In this document: positions 24,508 to 36,770 of the stretch, piece by piece
Position numbering within the stretch: position 1 is the stretch's first letter
Layout of the letters: each line of letters begins with the position of its first letter
Made by a program: the position numbers and the translations under genes
The notes under the pieces: model-generated
Seen by the model: the letters and a program-made list of their open reading frames with translations, nothing else
What the model was told of the DNA's origin: nothing
Databases searched by the model: none
Source: Thysanoteuthis rhombus
Lineage: Eukaryota > Mollusca > Cephalopoda > Oegopsida > Thysanoteuthidae
Direction: 5' to 3'
Length of the DNA stretch: 64,000 bases
NCBI GenBank assembly: GCA_963457665.1
Contig: OY735222.1
Location: 36,099,891-36,163,890, forward strand

Positions 24508-25500
24508 TCTAGAAAGTTTTACAGTTTTAACCATTGAACATTAAAAAAATCAAGAAGTTTTGTTTTCACTTCAGTCACTTAATTCCCCATATCTGTTAAA
24601 GTGTTTTTTTCTATTTTATATATACTTTATCATTTTGGTACTATGTGTAATTTTCCTCTTATTGTTTACCATGTAACCATTGCGGGGATTTTAAAAACAA
24701 TTATTTCATCAACGTAGCACCCCAGCAGTGTTGATCAAACACCACCACCCTTTCAGCTGTGAGGCTTATCTATAGCTTATATCATATACGTAGTCTGTTA
24801 TTTTTATAGGGCATTATCAAAATGTATCATACATGGATATCATTTTGTACGACACATCATTAAAATTTTTGAAACAGGTCTTACTTACGTAGGTTACCCA
24901 AAGAAAATACTTAACGTTGAGGGATCGGTAAGTATAACAACAGATGTGACTCACTGTTTGCGTCACTTCTATTGGGTGTTCACCCACGTGAATATTAAAT
25001 CTGTCCTATCATTTTAAATCTCATACTACATGCAAACCAACTTATGATATCATCGTTAAGAATACTAAATACAAAGAAAAAATTTTGATTCTCTTCCAAC
25101 GTATTCATTCAAAAAAATTTTTTTCTTCCATTAACCTTAAAGTTAATTTTTCCGCGTCGTATACCATTTAGCTTCCTTTGATATGTTTTTTTTTTTCTTT
25201 GAATTATCAAATGAATTGTCCCTATATACATGGTTGACACGAAATGAAAACACTTTCTAGCGGATAGTAACATCTCAATGGGCTATGCCATTGATATACT
25301 TGGACAATTTGTTACATGGCATTTCATGTTCGATCTCCCAACCCAACCAACTACTTAAAAGTCAGACAAATCGACCAGAGCTTAATGTTTTCCCCTTTCC
25401 TTGGTTCCAGTCAATACAATGATCTTTTACACTGGCTAAGACTGGACCCATCTCTTTTGGTTACCTAACCCCCAAGCATCAACACAAATTGATTTATCTG
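22579..25500. other. non-coding stretch with an NRF1-like word and microsatellites
   Basis: About 22660-22760 is locally GC-rich and holds ctgcgcatgcg, a good NRF1-type word. (CA)n(TA)n lies at about 24155-24241 and (TG)n at about 24477-24505. Frames crossing the TA tract are artefacts. No exon with splice context was found beside the NRF1 word. Confidence 0.4.
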
Positions 25501-25509
25501 GATAAACAT

Positions 25510-26960
25510 TATTATTAATTTATTCTATATTTTATAATCACGTTAACATATTCAAAAATTTTCGTCCTTGTTCCATAATAATCAAGCTGATACGTTTTAA
25601 AAGGATCAGGATGTCTAGTCAGAGCTTTAGTAAATTGCCTAAAAATATTACTAATTCTGTCGCTTTGATCAACTATTTCCACAACTAAATAAACATTTTT
25701 CTGTATAAAATCAAAAAACTTAGGAGTAACTCTAGTTATCATATTCTGATAATAAAGTTCCGTAAAATAAATAATATGGAATATTACTTGTTCTAAACGG
25801 TATACGTTCGATACGGAACGGAAGTGAGTCTCGTTTATCGGACAATTTAAAGACCAACATTCCATCCTCGGTTCTAATATCCGAATCTACGAAAGTCGCT
25901 TGCATTCCGTCATGTTCACATTTAAGGTATATGTTACAATATAATTTTCCGAAATTTCATCCATCATTAAGAGAACATGAGTCGGTCAATAAAACGGGTA
26001 CAACCTAAAATTGAATTGCTTGCTTTATATCACTTCTAATTAAAGACGGCATTAGTATATATTCATGTCGATATGAATACAAATTTACCCAGTAGGTTGT
26101 TGAATCAATTCCTGTAGGGACACCAATGATCTGATAAAATGCTGTATTACTTATTTTAAAGTAATTTTCCCCAATAAGATTACGAACAATGACTATCTTG
26201 AGGGTAGAGTACATGAAGTAAGTCTTGCCTTTCTGTTTTACACCGAGAAGCAATAGAGTTTGTAAACTCAGTATATTTACTATTTCTTCCTGCAGATGTC
26301 AAGTCTATTTTATTTAATTCTTTAATGAGATTTCAATGAAGAATTTTTGTGTAAAGAGTATTAGAATCGTTGGTCGAGATAGATTTAACCCCTTCACAAG
26401 TATTTATAATATCTGATTTTTCTCTATTACCCCACCCCAAAATTTAGATTATTATAGAATTTACTTTTATTATGGAATTTCTGTATTTGATTGACTGTAC
26501 ATCAATTAAAAACATTGGACACAGCTTTGCTAAAAGGTTTTATGCTACAAACTCTAGAGTCAATAATAAAGCGAGCACCTATTGGATTTTTATGCATTTT
26601 AGGTTTCCAATACATTATAAGTAACTTCGACATATTTTCATGTATTTCAAGTCCTAACTTTTTACATAATACGATGTTATTGAATATAATTCTATCTGGC
26701 TCCCAAGTAGATACTTTATACGTGGATGATGGTATTCCTAATAAACCTTTCTTAGACAATATCCTCGAAAATTTTCTTACATATAAATGCTATATTATTT
26801 GCCGCTTTATCAATCGGGACGATCACACATCTATTTTGAAGTTCTTCTCGATCTGCTAATACCTGAGAATTTTTTCTTAGCCCCGAACTCGTTTTTTTCA
26901 GGATGTTCAAAGCATTTCACCCGTTAGATTTTTTCATTTGCAAATCAGAGTACTCTCCCT
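25510..26960 (-). mobile_element. Penelope-like retroelement RT remnant
   Basis: Read on minus, high to low coordinate: NRCVIVPIDKAANNIAFICK (about 26840-26780), then a TYKVS block, then YWKPKMHKNPIGARFI (about 26600), then QIIGVPTGIDSTTYWVNLYS (about 26130-26075), and finally KLSDKRDSLPF and a downstream block near 25840-25560. These are successive RT segments of a Penelope-type family: the D-K-A-A-N-N block, the K-H-K-P block, the G-x-P-x-G block and the D-K-R-D block. Frameshifts and stops break the chain between blocks. The catalytic YxDD stretch and the GIY-YIG domain are not readable. It differs from the element at 10000-10460. Confidence 0.7.
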
Positions 26961-27282
26961 TTCCGTCGAACGATGATTCCACTGTACGATATTTTCTTAA
27001 TATCAAAATTGATTATGTAATATTGTCGTCTTATAGATCAATTCAGAATGTAACATTATTTCAAAAGCTGTATCTTTTGATAACTTCTTTTTTGTTTGAT
27101 TCAGAAATTTCCTAACGCAATTAAAAGATCAAGGAAGATCATCATCATCTAATCACTTTTGGACTTGAGCTGAGAAAAAATACTCTCACGAAATAGTCGA
27201 TTCTTTATTATTCCTATGTATACGTGAACGAATAGCGTGATCTCCAGATTAGGGAGTTTGGGAAAGAAAAGTACGTCCCCCC

Positions 27283-27355
<73 letters not shown>

Positions 27356-27387
27356 CATCATTTGAATAATTTTTCTTTTCGTTCGGA

Positions 27388-27447
<60 letters not shown>

Positions 27448-27723
27448 CGTACTGCATTATGATCCAAATGCAAACAACATACAAAGGATTTAATATACTG
27501 TTTATAACGCGAAATATCTTAACTTAGTACATTACCAGGGATCAGAAAGAAAGTGATTTGCACGATGAGACATTTCAGAAACATTTGGAGGACTGTTTGT
27601 GTTAGAATTACGAAATTTCTAAACCAAAATTCTTTTTCAGCAGTAAAGAAGTGTAAAGTTGAAGACTACACACACATACACACACACACACACACAAATG
27701 CACAATCACACACAAATGCACAA

Positions 27724-27784
<61 letters not shown>

Positions 27785-28022
27785 TTACAGCGTATGGCCC
27801 AATGGTGAACATAGGTTGTTGAACCGATTTACTGACTGGCTGCTTATCTCAGACGGTAAAGTGCGAGATCGTTTTAAGATGGCCTCCTGGTGAACGCAGG
27901 TTCGTTTCCTGAAGTGTCCGATTCCTTGAATTGTACATCTATTGGCGTTGTCTAGGCCAATTTACATATTCATTGTGCATAAAGAGGGTATCGGTTCAAA
28001 TAGAGTTCCAATTAAAAATGAC

Positions 28023-28069
<47 letters not shown>

Positions 28070-28569
28070 TATGCGTGTGACTCGATTTTTTCACGATTTG
28101 GGGCAATACCATCACTTCTTGGACCTAGAAATACGATCACTTGTAAATCTTATTTTAAAAGTTGAAAGAAAATTCATTGTCCGTCATTTTTGTCAATAAT
28201 ATACACACATGAATATGTATTTGAAAATTTTCAGTCGAAGAGACGTGTACGGATTTTATTGAAGAACCCTTTTCTCTAGTTATATATTTTAAAATAGTTA
28301 AAATGGTACGAGTGTCCAACAAGGACTTCTCTTCTTAACCTAAATACCATTCCAGACTGGCTCTTAGAATTCACGTCGTCAATGGAATTCGTCTCCTCCA
28401 TCCTACCCTTTACCCTCAGTGAGAGTCCCGAGAAATTTTTGCCTGGTTTGTGGAGATTTGTTTTTTTCCAGGCAGTTCTTTCCTAACACGCTATGAACAG
28501 CGTGGAAGGAGCGGAGGATATCCAGATTTGAAAGATTACGACAACTAAAAGGACCAAGTAAACACTTAG
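26961..28569. other. non-coding stretch dominated by microsatellites
   Basis: (TC)n(TA)n at about 27283-27351, (TA)n at about 27391-27446, (CA)n(TA)n at about 27668-27782 and (TA)n at about 28023-28068. The frames here are simple-sequence artefacts. Confidence 0.7.
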
Positions 28570-28830
28570 TACCGTACTCATGGTAAAATGGTTAGCACGT
28601 CTGCCTCACACACAGAAGGTCTCGGGTGCGATTCTCGGTTTGAACGGAGGCGGTGGAAACCTCTCCATTAAGGAAAGTTTTCCAGTGCATTCAGCAGCTA
28701 ATTGAACGCACTCTAATTATCCTGCAAAAGATGTGATTATCAAACTTCTAAAAATGAAGTCCTGATCTTGGCCAGACTTGAAACTTGCAAGGATCACTGA
28801 GTTAACACAAGCAAAAAAAAAACAAAAAAA
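28570..28830 (+). repeat. tRNA-Val-derived SINE with A-rich tail
   Basis: The head (28570-28652) follows tRNA-Val(CAC): ggttagcacgtctgcctcac spans the D-arm and anticodon region, then aaggtctcgggtgcgattct covers the variable loop and B box, with gtgcgatt in place of gttcgatt. A tRNA-unrelated body of about 160 bp follows and ends in an A-rich tail (about 28812-28830). B-box and arm substitutions and the fused body argue against a functional tRNA. Confidence 0.7.
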
Positions 28831-29054
28831 CGAGACTTTGTCGCTACCCGTATAGACTCGGAATTTTGGTCAAAAGGACCTACTAATAAAAGGTACAATA
28901 GGAAAAGTCGGAAGAAATGACTAAACTGAAATAAATCTAAACTCTAAAAAGTCAAGTATCAAAAATTTTCAGACGTAACAGAGTAATTTGATTCAATTTC
29001 GTCTGAAAATGTTAATACACGATTTTCACTTAATATCTATTTTGATAAAATATT

Positions 29055-29155
29055 CACGTGTGATCTCTGGGGATCAATGTTGTGAGTCGTGATGGCCATC
29101 GATTGTCTTCTATTCTTGCAACATGACCAGCCCATTGCCATTTGAGTTTTTTAAT
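29055..29155 (-). mobile_element. RTE LINE C-terminal fragment
   Basis: On minus it translates to KWQWAGHVARIEDNRWPSRL and then IPRDH, the same segment as KWRWAGHVARMADNRWTSRL at 58143-58588. It sits against an inverted RT piece of a second insertion. Confidence 0.75.
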
Positions 29156-29156
29156 T

Positions 29157-29290
29157 GTTTAGTATACTTAGGTATTCGCCGCCTATTCTGATTCCTCTAT
29201 TTTCTCTGTCTAGATTTCCAGGCTCCATATTCACCAATAGGAGTGGTTTCTTAAAAGACGCACGCTTTACATCTAAGCACTTGAACAGGG
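29157..29290 (-). mobile_element. inverted 5' part of an RTE insertion (before the FADD box)
   Basis: On minus: LDRENRGIRIGGEYLSIL, matching the RTE segment just upstream of the catalytic FADD box. The sense segment on plus starts at about 29290 with LKFADGIVLFA, the next part of the element. Inverted upstream part followed by sense downstream part fits twin priming. Confidence 0.6.
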
Positions 29291-29935
29291 GTGGGAGGGG
29301 CAACTTTAAAATTTGCAGACGGCATCGTCCTTTTTGCAGCAAACCTCTACGACCTTCAACAAATACTAGACAGACTGATTGAGAAAAAGTCTCCACGTGA
29401 ACAAAACGAAGGTCATATGCAACAATCACGTCGGAAGAAAGAACACAATGACCAAAATCGAAGACGCAGAACGAAGAAGAATCTATTTAGGACAACGAAT
29501 CTCCATGGAACTCTCAAAAGAAATCAATCGAAGAATCATTCTAGGATGGCAAGCTTTCGGCATAGCAAACTCAACTTTCAAGAACAAGAAAGTCCCATTA
29601 GTCCCGGAAAAAAAAGCATACAGAACCAATGCATCCACCAGATAGTCACCTATGGAGCTGAAACGTGGAACCTAACCAAAAGACTAACCCTCATACTATG
29701 AACCATACAACGTGCACATGAAAGAATCATGCTCAACCTCACATAGAGAAGTCGCACGACAGCACATATATGAGGGGAAAAGCAGGAGTCCGAACATCAT
29801 AGTATACGTTAGAAAACTCAAATGGCAATGGGCTGGACATGATGCAAGAATGGCAGACAGCTAATGGACATTGAGACTCACAACATGGATCCCTAGAGAT
29901 AGTACAGAAAGTATTGGCTCTGCAACGCCCATGGG
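29290..29935 (+). mobile_element. RTE LINE 3' part (sense)
   Basis: Begins with LKFADGIVLFAANLYDLQQ (FADD mutated to FADG), continues in another frame with HVNKTKVICNN and IYLGQRISMELSKEINRR, then QIVTYGAETWNLTKR, and ends with KWQWAGHDARMAD near 29860. It has several frame changes and an internal stop. The extreme 3' end and GAT tail are missing. Confidence 0.8.
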
Positions 29936-31536
29936 AACGTTACCGCAGCCAATAGACAGTCTATATACTTATGTAAACATACAAATGTACATAAATGTGT
30001 AGACATTTGCACACAGGCACAGGGTCCCTAAGACGAATGTTATGCGGCGGTGCAAAGTTTCTTTCACCCCCCCTCACACACACACTCACACACACACACA
30101 CACACACACACAAACTGTACCCCCCATCCTTTGACCATCCTCTATGAAAGTTCTACTCAGAAAAATTACGCCCCGGCCCTCTGTGCCCCCATGCGATATA
30201 CTGGCAGCTCCCCCTCCCCTGGGTAAACAGTATGAGATATTCATATGCAAACGTGTGCATCCGTGTTTACTCAATAGACATCAATATGTCCGTAGCCCAA
30301 TGTTGGAAAAAAAGGAATTCACACAATAAAATCTATTAATATAATCTTCTCCTTTGTCAATACACTTGATTCAGCGACGAATGTTAATCACGTAGATTGA
30401 AAGTTAAACAGTGGAAATATCAGATCAAATTTCAGCTTATTATCTTTATGATAGCCACGTGCATACAGAAAAACTATGTATGTATGATACCGCAACCCAG
30501 CAAAAACGGCAGGATATTTTCAGTCCTGCATCTTCATGGTGTTCAAAGAGAATGACACAAATTGATTTTTCACCCATTACACTGTTTTAGAAGGAAAGAG
30601 AAGATTCAATTTACAATACAATTACAATGCGGAACAATCGCTCATCTTTACGCCTTATTTTGATTGCTTTCTCTCAATTCCACCAGCCGCCTGCTGCCTC
30701 ATCCTGAAAAAAACTAACTGGAGAATTGCTCTGCAATCTCAGCAAAACTGTCAAAACATTTCATTATAAGGAATAGAAAAATTGGTTTCCCATTATGATA
30801 CATGACTATATTCTTCAGTGAACTTGATTATATCAAATTAGTATTTATGACTAATTTTTGGTGGATGGGCGGCGCATACGTCTCACACCCAGAATATACG
30901 TCTATAGTAATAAGCGTGGCGAGTACGTATATCGGTATGCTGATACATAGGTTTCTTTCTTTGACTACTGAAATGAATTTGTCTATTTCATTCATTTTTT
31001 ACCGATGATGTGCCACGTATATTTCTTAGAGTGCCATCATACAATAAGTTTGTGCATCACTGTTCAAAAGGGAACTTTTCTTGTATGACTCAATTTAGAG
31101 AAGATCTTATCCATTTTGAAGTATATTCTGCCAAACGCCAAAGTTATGAATGTTGAGTAAACATTTTGACGTATGGCGCTTTCTTTCTTTTTGTCTTTTG
31201 GCATTCATTTTTCCCGCCATCATTAAGTTGACAGCAGGAAAGAAATGGACGACAAATGTACCTGTCGGTCGCCTTTTTCCGGATATCGAACTGACACATA
31301 TCGGCCCTAACAGACAAATAATAAACTAAGAAAAAAACGTTTTTATCTATATAATAATGTATGACAGTTATCTATGAAACGTTTTCCTCCATTTTATATG
31401 TAGACGTATTTTTTTTTATTTCTTCATGTTTATAATGGTGTATGCAGACTGCCAAGTACGTCGTTGCACACTTATACACATTTTGTACATGCATACATGA
31501 ATACAAATACATATATATGTACATGAACGGATAGAA

Positions 31537-31568
<32 letters not shown>

Positions 31569-32856
31569 GTGCATGTGTTTGTGTGTAGACTATGTATATA
31601 TATGTATATTACTTATTATGTATATATATATATATGTATATTACTTATCATATCAATTACTTATTATGTCGTGGGTAATCACTCAGGGTAGACAATCAGT
31701 CGACCTTTACAAGGTAAATTGTCAACAAAAGACTTTATATACCACAAACCTACAATATGTTTTTACAAATAAAACTAAAAAGTTGCCACTTCAGTTTATA
31801 TTGCAGTGTTGAATATTTCAAGGCATTATTTATTCTTCCGAATGTAAGCACAAATTTCAGAAACTAGCGACTCTTTTTTAATATAATGAAAAAAAATACT
31901 TGAGATTTTTGAGGATTGAATTTTAAATAAAGCAGCTAGAAGCGGATTGATTAACTACATAGCAATAGTGGTATAGTCAATGGACCCCGAATTTTCAAGG
32001 GCCCTGCGCTAAATGTGGGCAAATTCAGTGATTCTACACTTCCTCTATAGTTCTATACCGCCTTTTATTTTGATGAAAGACTAGTGATTTTAGTTAATTT
32101 TCTCCTTTAATTGGAATCACTATTTAACTCGGTGAATAAGGAGAATGCTGTATCTATAGGATACGTATACGATGCATAAATATAAAAAGTGTTTGAGAAT
32201 CAAATCATAGCAATTGCACAAAAAATCAAAACGAAAAAGGAGTACAATCACTGAAATATCAAATATATGCGTTGCATTATCTGGCTACATAGCAAATAAA
32301 AAAAAATCTCAGCACTAAGCAAGTAAAAAAAAAATCATGTTTTAATATCTATGCTTATGTGTATATATGTGAGTCCACATGTGTGTTCAGGCCCCCTTTA
32401 TAAAATGCTATGGGCCCTACATTACCATAATCCGACGACCTGCCAGCAAGTAGCATCAGTGAGACGTAATCACTGGCGCGTTCCTATTTCACTTATATGA
32501 ACCCATGCTGTGGACGGAGGCATTTTTTCAAATGCTTTCGGATCGCTTATAAACCTAATTACGAGCAGCTCATCACTGTGCGTCTATTTTTCATGATTTT
32601 ATAATGTATACAGATGTTGAAAGGCACAGATGAAGATATTTATTTATTGAATTTCGTGCATTAAGTTACGAATATACTATGGAATCTTTTACTTTTTGCA
32701 TTCATTTTTTTAATCTGTCTATTCTTCAAGTACCTTCTTTAAAATTTTATAATGTTTCATATTTAATGATTAGTGAATTTCCCTCAGGGTAGGCACTACC
32801 TACATTACCTACTCGGATAACCCGCCCCTGATATATATTTATATATAAATATATGT

Positions 32857-32909
<53 letters not shown>

Positions 32910-33679
32910 AACAGAGGCACTTCAAGTTGGATTGTCTAGTAGACCAGTTTGCTGATGCAGTGAGTTCTATTCACATAGAATATCTGTCTAGTATCGGCTT
33001 TGTTCAGCATTATTTCTTTCCTAGTCATTGCATTCAACCCATTGCTTTTCTGTTGATCACATAGATCTAACGTTATAGAGGAAAATATTTCGATAAATGT
33101 AACACACCATGACTGGTTGATAATAATAGTCATGTACTTTCTTATTCTCCGATGGCTCTTAGAAAGATGCAATTCAGTGGCTCATTCTAGAGGCTGACTT
33201 TTTGATATGTTTATTAAATTAATGATCATTTCTGCGATACGGCTCCAAGATCATCTTAGCCATGGCACAAATCAGAAATGAATATTGGCTTGTGTCAGGC
33301 AGTTGTAGGAATCATTTTTTCTCTCTATTGATCGTTTGCAAAAAAACAAAACAAAAAAAGAAACAAACCCCCAAACCCTCATTTTGTTAAATACGGAGGC
33401 TGGTTAATTCTGACCTATTGGGATATAAGTATCCTTTGTTTTATAAGGTCGCACATGTCTGTGTTTGTTTTCTCGTCCCCACTTTTAACCAGCCCTCTTT
33501 TGAGGTGAGTGCTATGGACAGTCCTTCGGGTTTAAAATTACATTTTCCTTTAGTTTAATTCTATAAACATCAATGGGCACGGTGTTTGTCATTATATGAA
33601 CGATGTCTGTAATTCAGAACTAAATACTACAAAAGGTACTTCCAGACTTTATTAAAGAAAGAAAACATACATCCAGTGC
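29936..33679. other. long non-coding stretch
   Basis: Contains (CA)n at 30076-30112, small TA/CA patches at 31540-31640 and a regular tatataaata patch at 32830-32910. The frame at 32936-33172 (minus, 78 codons) is not obviously low complexity but has no recognisable motif or splice sites. I see no transposon protein signature. Confidence 0.4.
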
Positions 33680-33890
33680 TCCTTAATAACGATGTTATAA
33701 AACAGTTCCAGGGCTTCACCATAAAGATACTATAAAATGGCTCCATGGTCTATAATAATGATGATATAAAACAGTTCCACTGCCTCAGATTAAGGACGTT
33801 TTAAAATATAGCTTCACGGCTCAACAATGGCGATGTTATAAAACAGTTCCATCCTATCATAATAAAGATACTATAAAACAATAATACAAA
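33680..33890 (+). repeat. degenerate minisatellite, about 35-42 bp unit, about six units
   Basis: Recurring core gatgttataaaacagttcca (33690 and 33830), with variants gatgatataaaacagttcca, gatactataaaatggctcca and gacgttttaaaatatagctt, separated by short variable spacers ending in aataa or aaga. The spacing of cores is irregular (about 35-48 bp). The unit is not seen elsewhere in the window. Confidence 0.65.
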
Positions 33891-34194
33891 AAGACTAACA
33901 GAAGCCACAAACGGAAAGTAATAAAATTATATACAAAACAGTGAGTAGAATGACTTTAAAAAAAGCCCCAAAGATCGATGGCTCGCAACCTGATCTCACA
34001 AGTCATGGTTCGTGAGTTCAATCTTTTTCTTTTGTTTTCCAATCTGATGATGGCAGGCTAGTCTCAGAAAATTGTCGATTTTTATAACTATGAACGGCAA
34101 AATATAGAATATGAAGAGTGATGGTGAGTTTTAATTATTAAGAAGCCCAGGTCTGATTGCATATGTCTATCAGTCTGTCTGTCTCTCTCTCTCC

Positions 34195-34227
<33 letters not shown>

Positions 34228-34682
34228 CTACACAACCATCTTTCAGGAGAGAAGCTGTAGTATATGTTCGTATGTCTAGTTTTGATTTACTGTGCCAGTA
34301 AATGTTGATCGGATTTGATGTGAGTCTTAACCACCATCAAGTTACCTACTTAAGATTCTAAAACGTGAGTTTTTCACTTCCGAAAACCTTCTGCTTCTTG
34401 GCGACGCACCAGCAGAAATTTCGGAAAAACAAAGAGAAAAATCAATGGACTAAAAAAAGAATTCTGACACCATTCGTTCATTTCCAACAATGAAGATCGT
34501 ACGCTCTTAAAAGAGGAGTTCGTATCAATTTACTCCCCCCACCTTCCATCTCGATTTTTTCGTCGAATCATTCCTGAGTGTCATTATTATTCATATACTA
34601 TATACCTACATCTCAATGCTTCTTTCTCTAAATCACAACTATACTCAGCCCCCCGCCCCCCTTGACAAGGAGTAAATAAATG
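33891..34682. other. non-coding stretch with (TC)n(AC)n
   Basis: A SINE-like segment with ggttcgtgagttcaat near 34006-34021 and a (TC)n(AC)n run at about 34175-34226. Nothing else recognised. Confidence 0.4.
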
Positions 34683-34800
34683 AACAGCGCAGATCGGAAT
34701 GAAGAATAAACTCTCAGTGAGACTCGAACTTATGCCTGAGAGAGGTTAAGATTAACATCACTTCCGCTCTTGGCATTTGAGCTACGGGGACTCGTATCAA
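34683..34800 (-). repeat. SINE family E, best-preserved copy
   Basis: Read on minus it starts with a tRNA-like gagtccccgtagctcaaatg, keeps a gttcgagtctcac-type B-box region and ends in the cgatctgcgctg block shared with 1495-1620. The head looks like an intact Pol III promoter layout, although no cloverleaf was drawn. Confidence 0.6.
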
Positions 34801-35274
34801 GCGAGAGTCTAAATCAATTCAAACTCATCCTTACCCCAACCTTTTTTGCGCCATGTTTGTTTGCAATCAACTTCTTTGAGATTGTCGAATAGGAATTGAA
34901 ACGAAACACCAACAGGCTCGCCCACAGGCTACAGTAAAAAAAACAAAACCTATATTTTGTTTTAACGAGCTGTTAGGAATCGTTAGTGATCCCTATTTTC
35001 AATCCCATAAATATTTCGTTGCGTGCCAGCCAATTCCGGTGAGCTTCACCACCAGCTTTTTTATATACTTGGAGCTTCAAATAGTGTAACAGTCGTATAA
35101 TAAATAGATATCGCCCTTACGCTGTCTACGGCTAGGCTATGGTTACTTCTCAGGCATCACACATCACAAGTTTTTCTCAATGCTCCTGTTTCAGCCTGAT
35201 TCTGCAATATTTGATGATTGACCTGAAGGCAACAAGCACACGAAGCGGCGTCATTCACTTCATCGACTATCTAC
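34801..35274. other. non-coding stretch, nothing recognised
   Basis: Ordinary AT-rich DNA. The frame at 35139-35333 runs into the following SINE. Confidence 0.4.
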
Positions 35275-35425
35275 CCATAGATGGAGAGAGAAGAGGGATC
35301 CATGCCTTTCCTAAGGGTATTAGAGCAAAGTGAATGCAAATTGTCTCAGTCGGAGTTTGAATTTAGATCGCAGATTCCATTTTCTATGCTGCTAACCTTT
35401 TGGCTACCGGCACCTCCTTAACGGT
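35275..35425 (-). repeat. SINE family B copy
   Basis: Minus-strand head with aaaggttagcagcatag, then aaaatggaatctgcgatc and a B-box-like aattcaaactcc. The tail carries atgcctttcctaagggt on plus, as in 40665 and 51020. Confidence 0.6.
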
Positions 35426-36149
35426 CATAAATTTTCTCAAGAAAGTAAACATGGCTGCCAAATTGCAATTCCGGCGAATAACCTTGTTCCGGTTGTACAT
35501 CAAATTTACAAAAATCAATTCAATATTCTTTGTGGCTTGTTTTCAAAAATGGTCAATAAATTTCCTTTCTCTATTGTATATTTGCGAATGATTGCTCCCC
35601 AAACAAATCGATATGGACCACTCTACAAATGTCCACATAGATAGGACTATTTTTCATCCAGAATATTGTAAACACATTGGATTTCACTTTCAAGGCTATC
35701 TGAAGTTACTATGGAAGGGAATAAGACAAAAACCGGTGAACAAGACTGTGTTTTCATCCATTTTTTATGAAGAAAACAATGAAAATAAAAATTAAAAAAT
35801 ACTTTAACTGCTTAAACATATTCAGTTGTAAAATCTATCATATGCTAGTAAGATACCAATTGCTTTTTTAACAGTATGCCCGCGGAAGAACTCTAAAGTA
35901 TAGAAGTATTTGAAGAGAAAACTCTAGCTCAGGGTTCAATTGTGTCTCATTTTACTTTCCCACCTTTCTTTCTAGAGAGCCGAGTTCAGCCATTCTACTT
36001 GAACGAACATTTTTACGCTTTACCCCCACCATTTTGCGAAATCTTACCCCCCTCTCTCTCATCAACATCTTAATGGGTCTCTGTGATGCAATTCCATTCT
36101 CAGAACCTCTCCTCTATCCAAATCTCTTTCTAAGTTTTTTGCCGAATTC
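35426..36149. other. non-coding stretch, nothing recognised
   Basis: Two adjacent plus frames (35400-35591 and 35592-35795) run back to back but show no motif and no splice context. Confidence 0.4.
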
Positions 36150-36337
36150 CTGTACAAAGCCTGGAGATGACTTTCTTCTCCTACTGTAACGAGAACAATC
36201 CTCTCCAAAATGAGGGGTGCAAACTGATATTTAAAACCCTCATTCGCCTAACATGATTTGAACTCACAGCCAACTGATTGCATTGACAACAAAAATTTAT
36301 CATACAGATAAGCAAGGGCTTATTCCATTCTGGCACG

Positions 36338-36373
<36 letters not shown>

Positions 36374-36475
36374 GATAATGATTTTTCATTTATCATATAC
36401 TCAATAAAAAGTTGCAGTCATAATCTTCAGTTGGAATAGAAGTCTGAGAAGAGTATGACCAGGCAGCAGTCAGGC
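36150..36475. repeat. SINE family A, copy 3, with internal (AC)n(AT)n
   Basis: Landmarks: acaaagcctggagatgact, aacgagaacaatcctctcc, agccaactgattgca, and the end block aatcttcagttggaatagaa with cagcagtcaggc. A (CA)n(TA)n microsatellite (36335-36373) has expanded in its right half, in a spot that is TA-rich in the other copies. Confidence 0.7.
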
Positions 36476-36559
36476 TTATTTATTAAAAAGCGTGATAGAT
36501 GGACGAACGGGTGGATAGATTGCACATCATCATATAGATTCATGAATGCCTTCTTATTT

Positions 36560-36770
36560 GTTGTTCCCAATACAAATGGATTTGACATGCGATTTGAGTT
36601 TAAGATACTACAGTATCCTATTTGCTAAAGCTTCTCAATGTCCATCAACACATTACAAGGACAAACATTGAAGGTAGCTGGCTTGCAGTTGGAAAAACCC
36701 TGCTTATCTCATGGGAAGCTCTATATTGGATGTTCATGGATTAGAAGCCCCCAAAATCTTCATGTAGATT
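36560..36770 (+). mobile_element. Helitron helicase remnant
   Basis: The frame gives RFEFKILQYPIC, a stop, then SFSMSINTLQGQTLKVAG, LQLEKPCLSHGKLYIGCS and RSPQNLHV. This is the end of a Pif1-like helicase as carried by Helitrons: the F-x-F-K-x-L-Q-x-P block, the Q-G-Q-T-L block and the S-H-G-x-L-Y-x-G-C-S motif VI. Only this C-terminal part survives and one internal stop is present. A cellular Pif1 is less likely because of the decay and the isolated context. Confidence 0.75.

Noticed and set aside
28570..28652. Functional tRNA-Val gene
   Set aside because: Arms are mismatched, the B box is altered and the sequence continues into a SINE body with an A tail.
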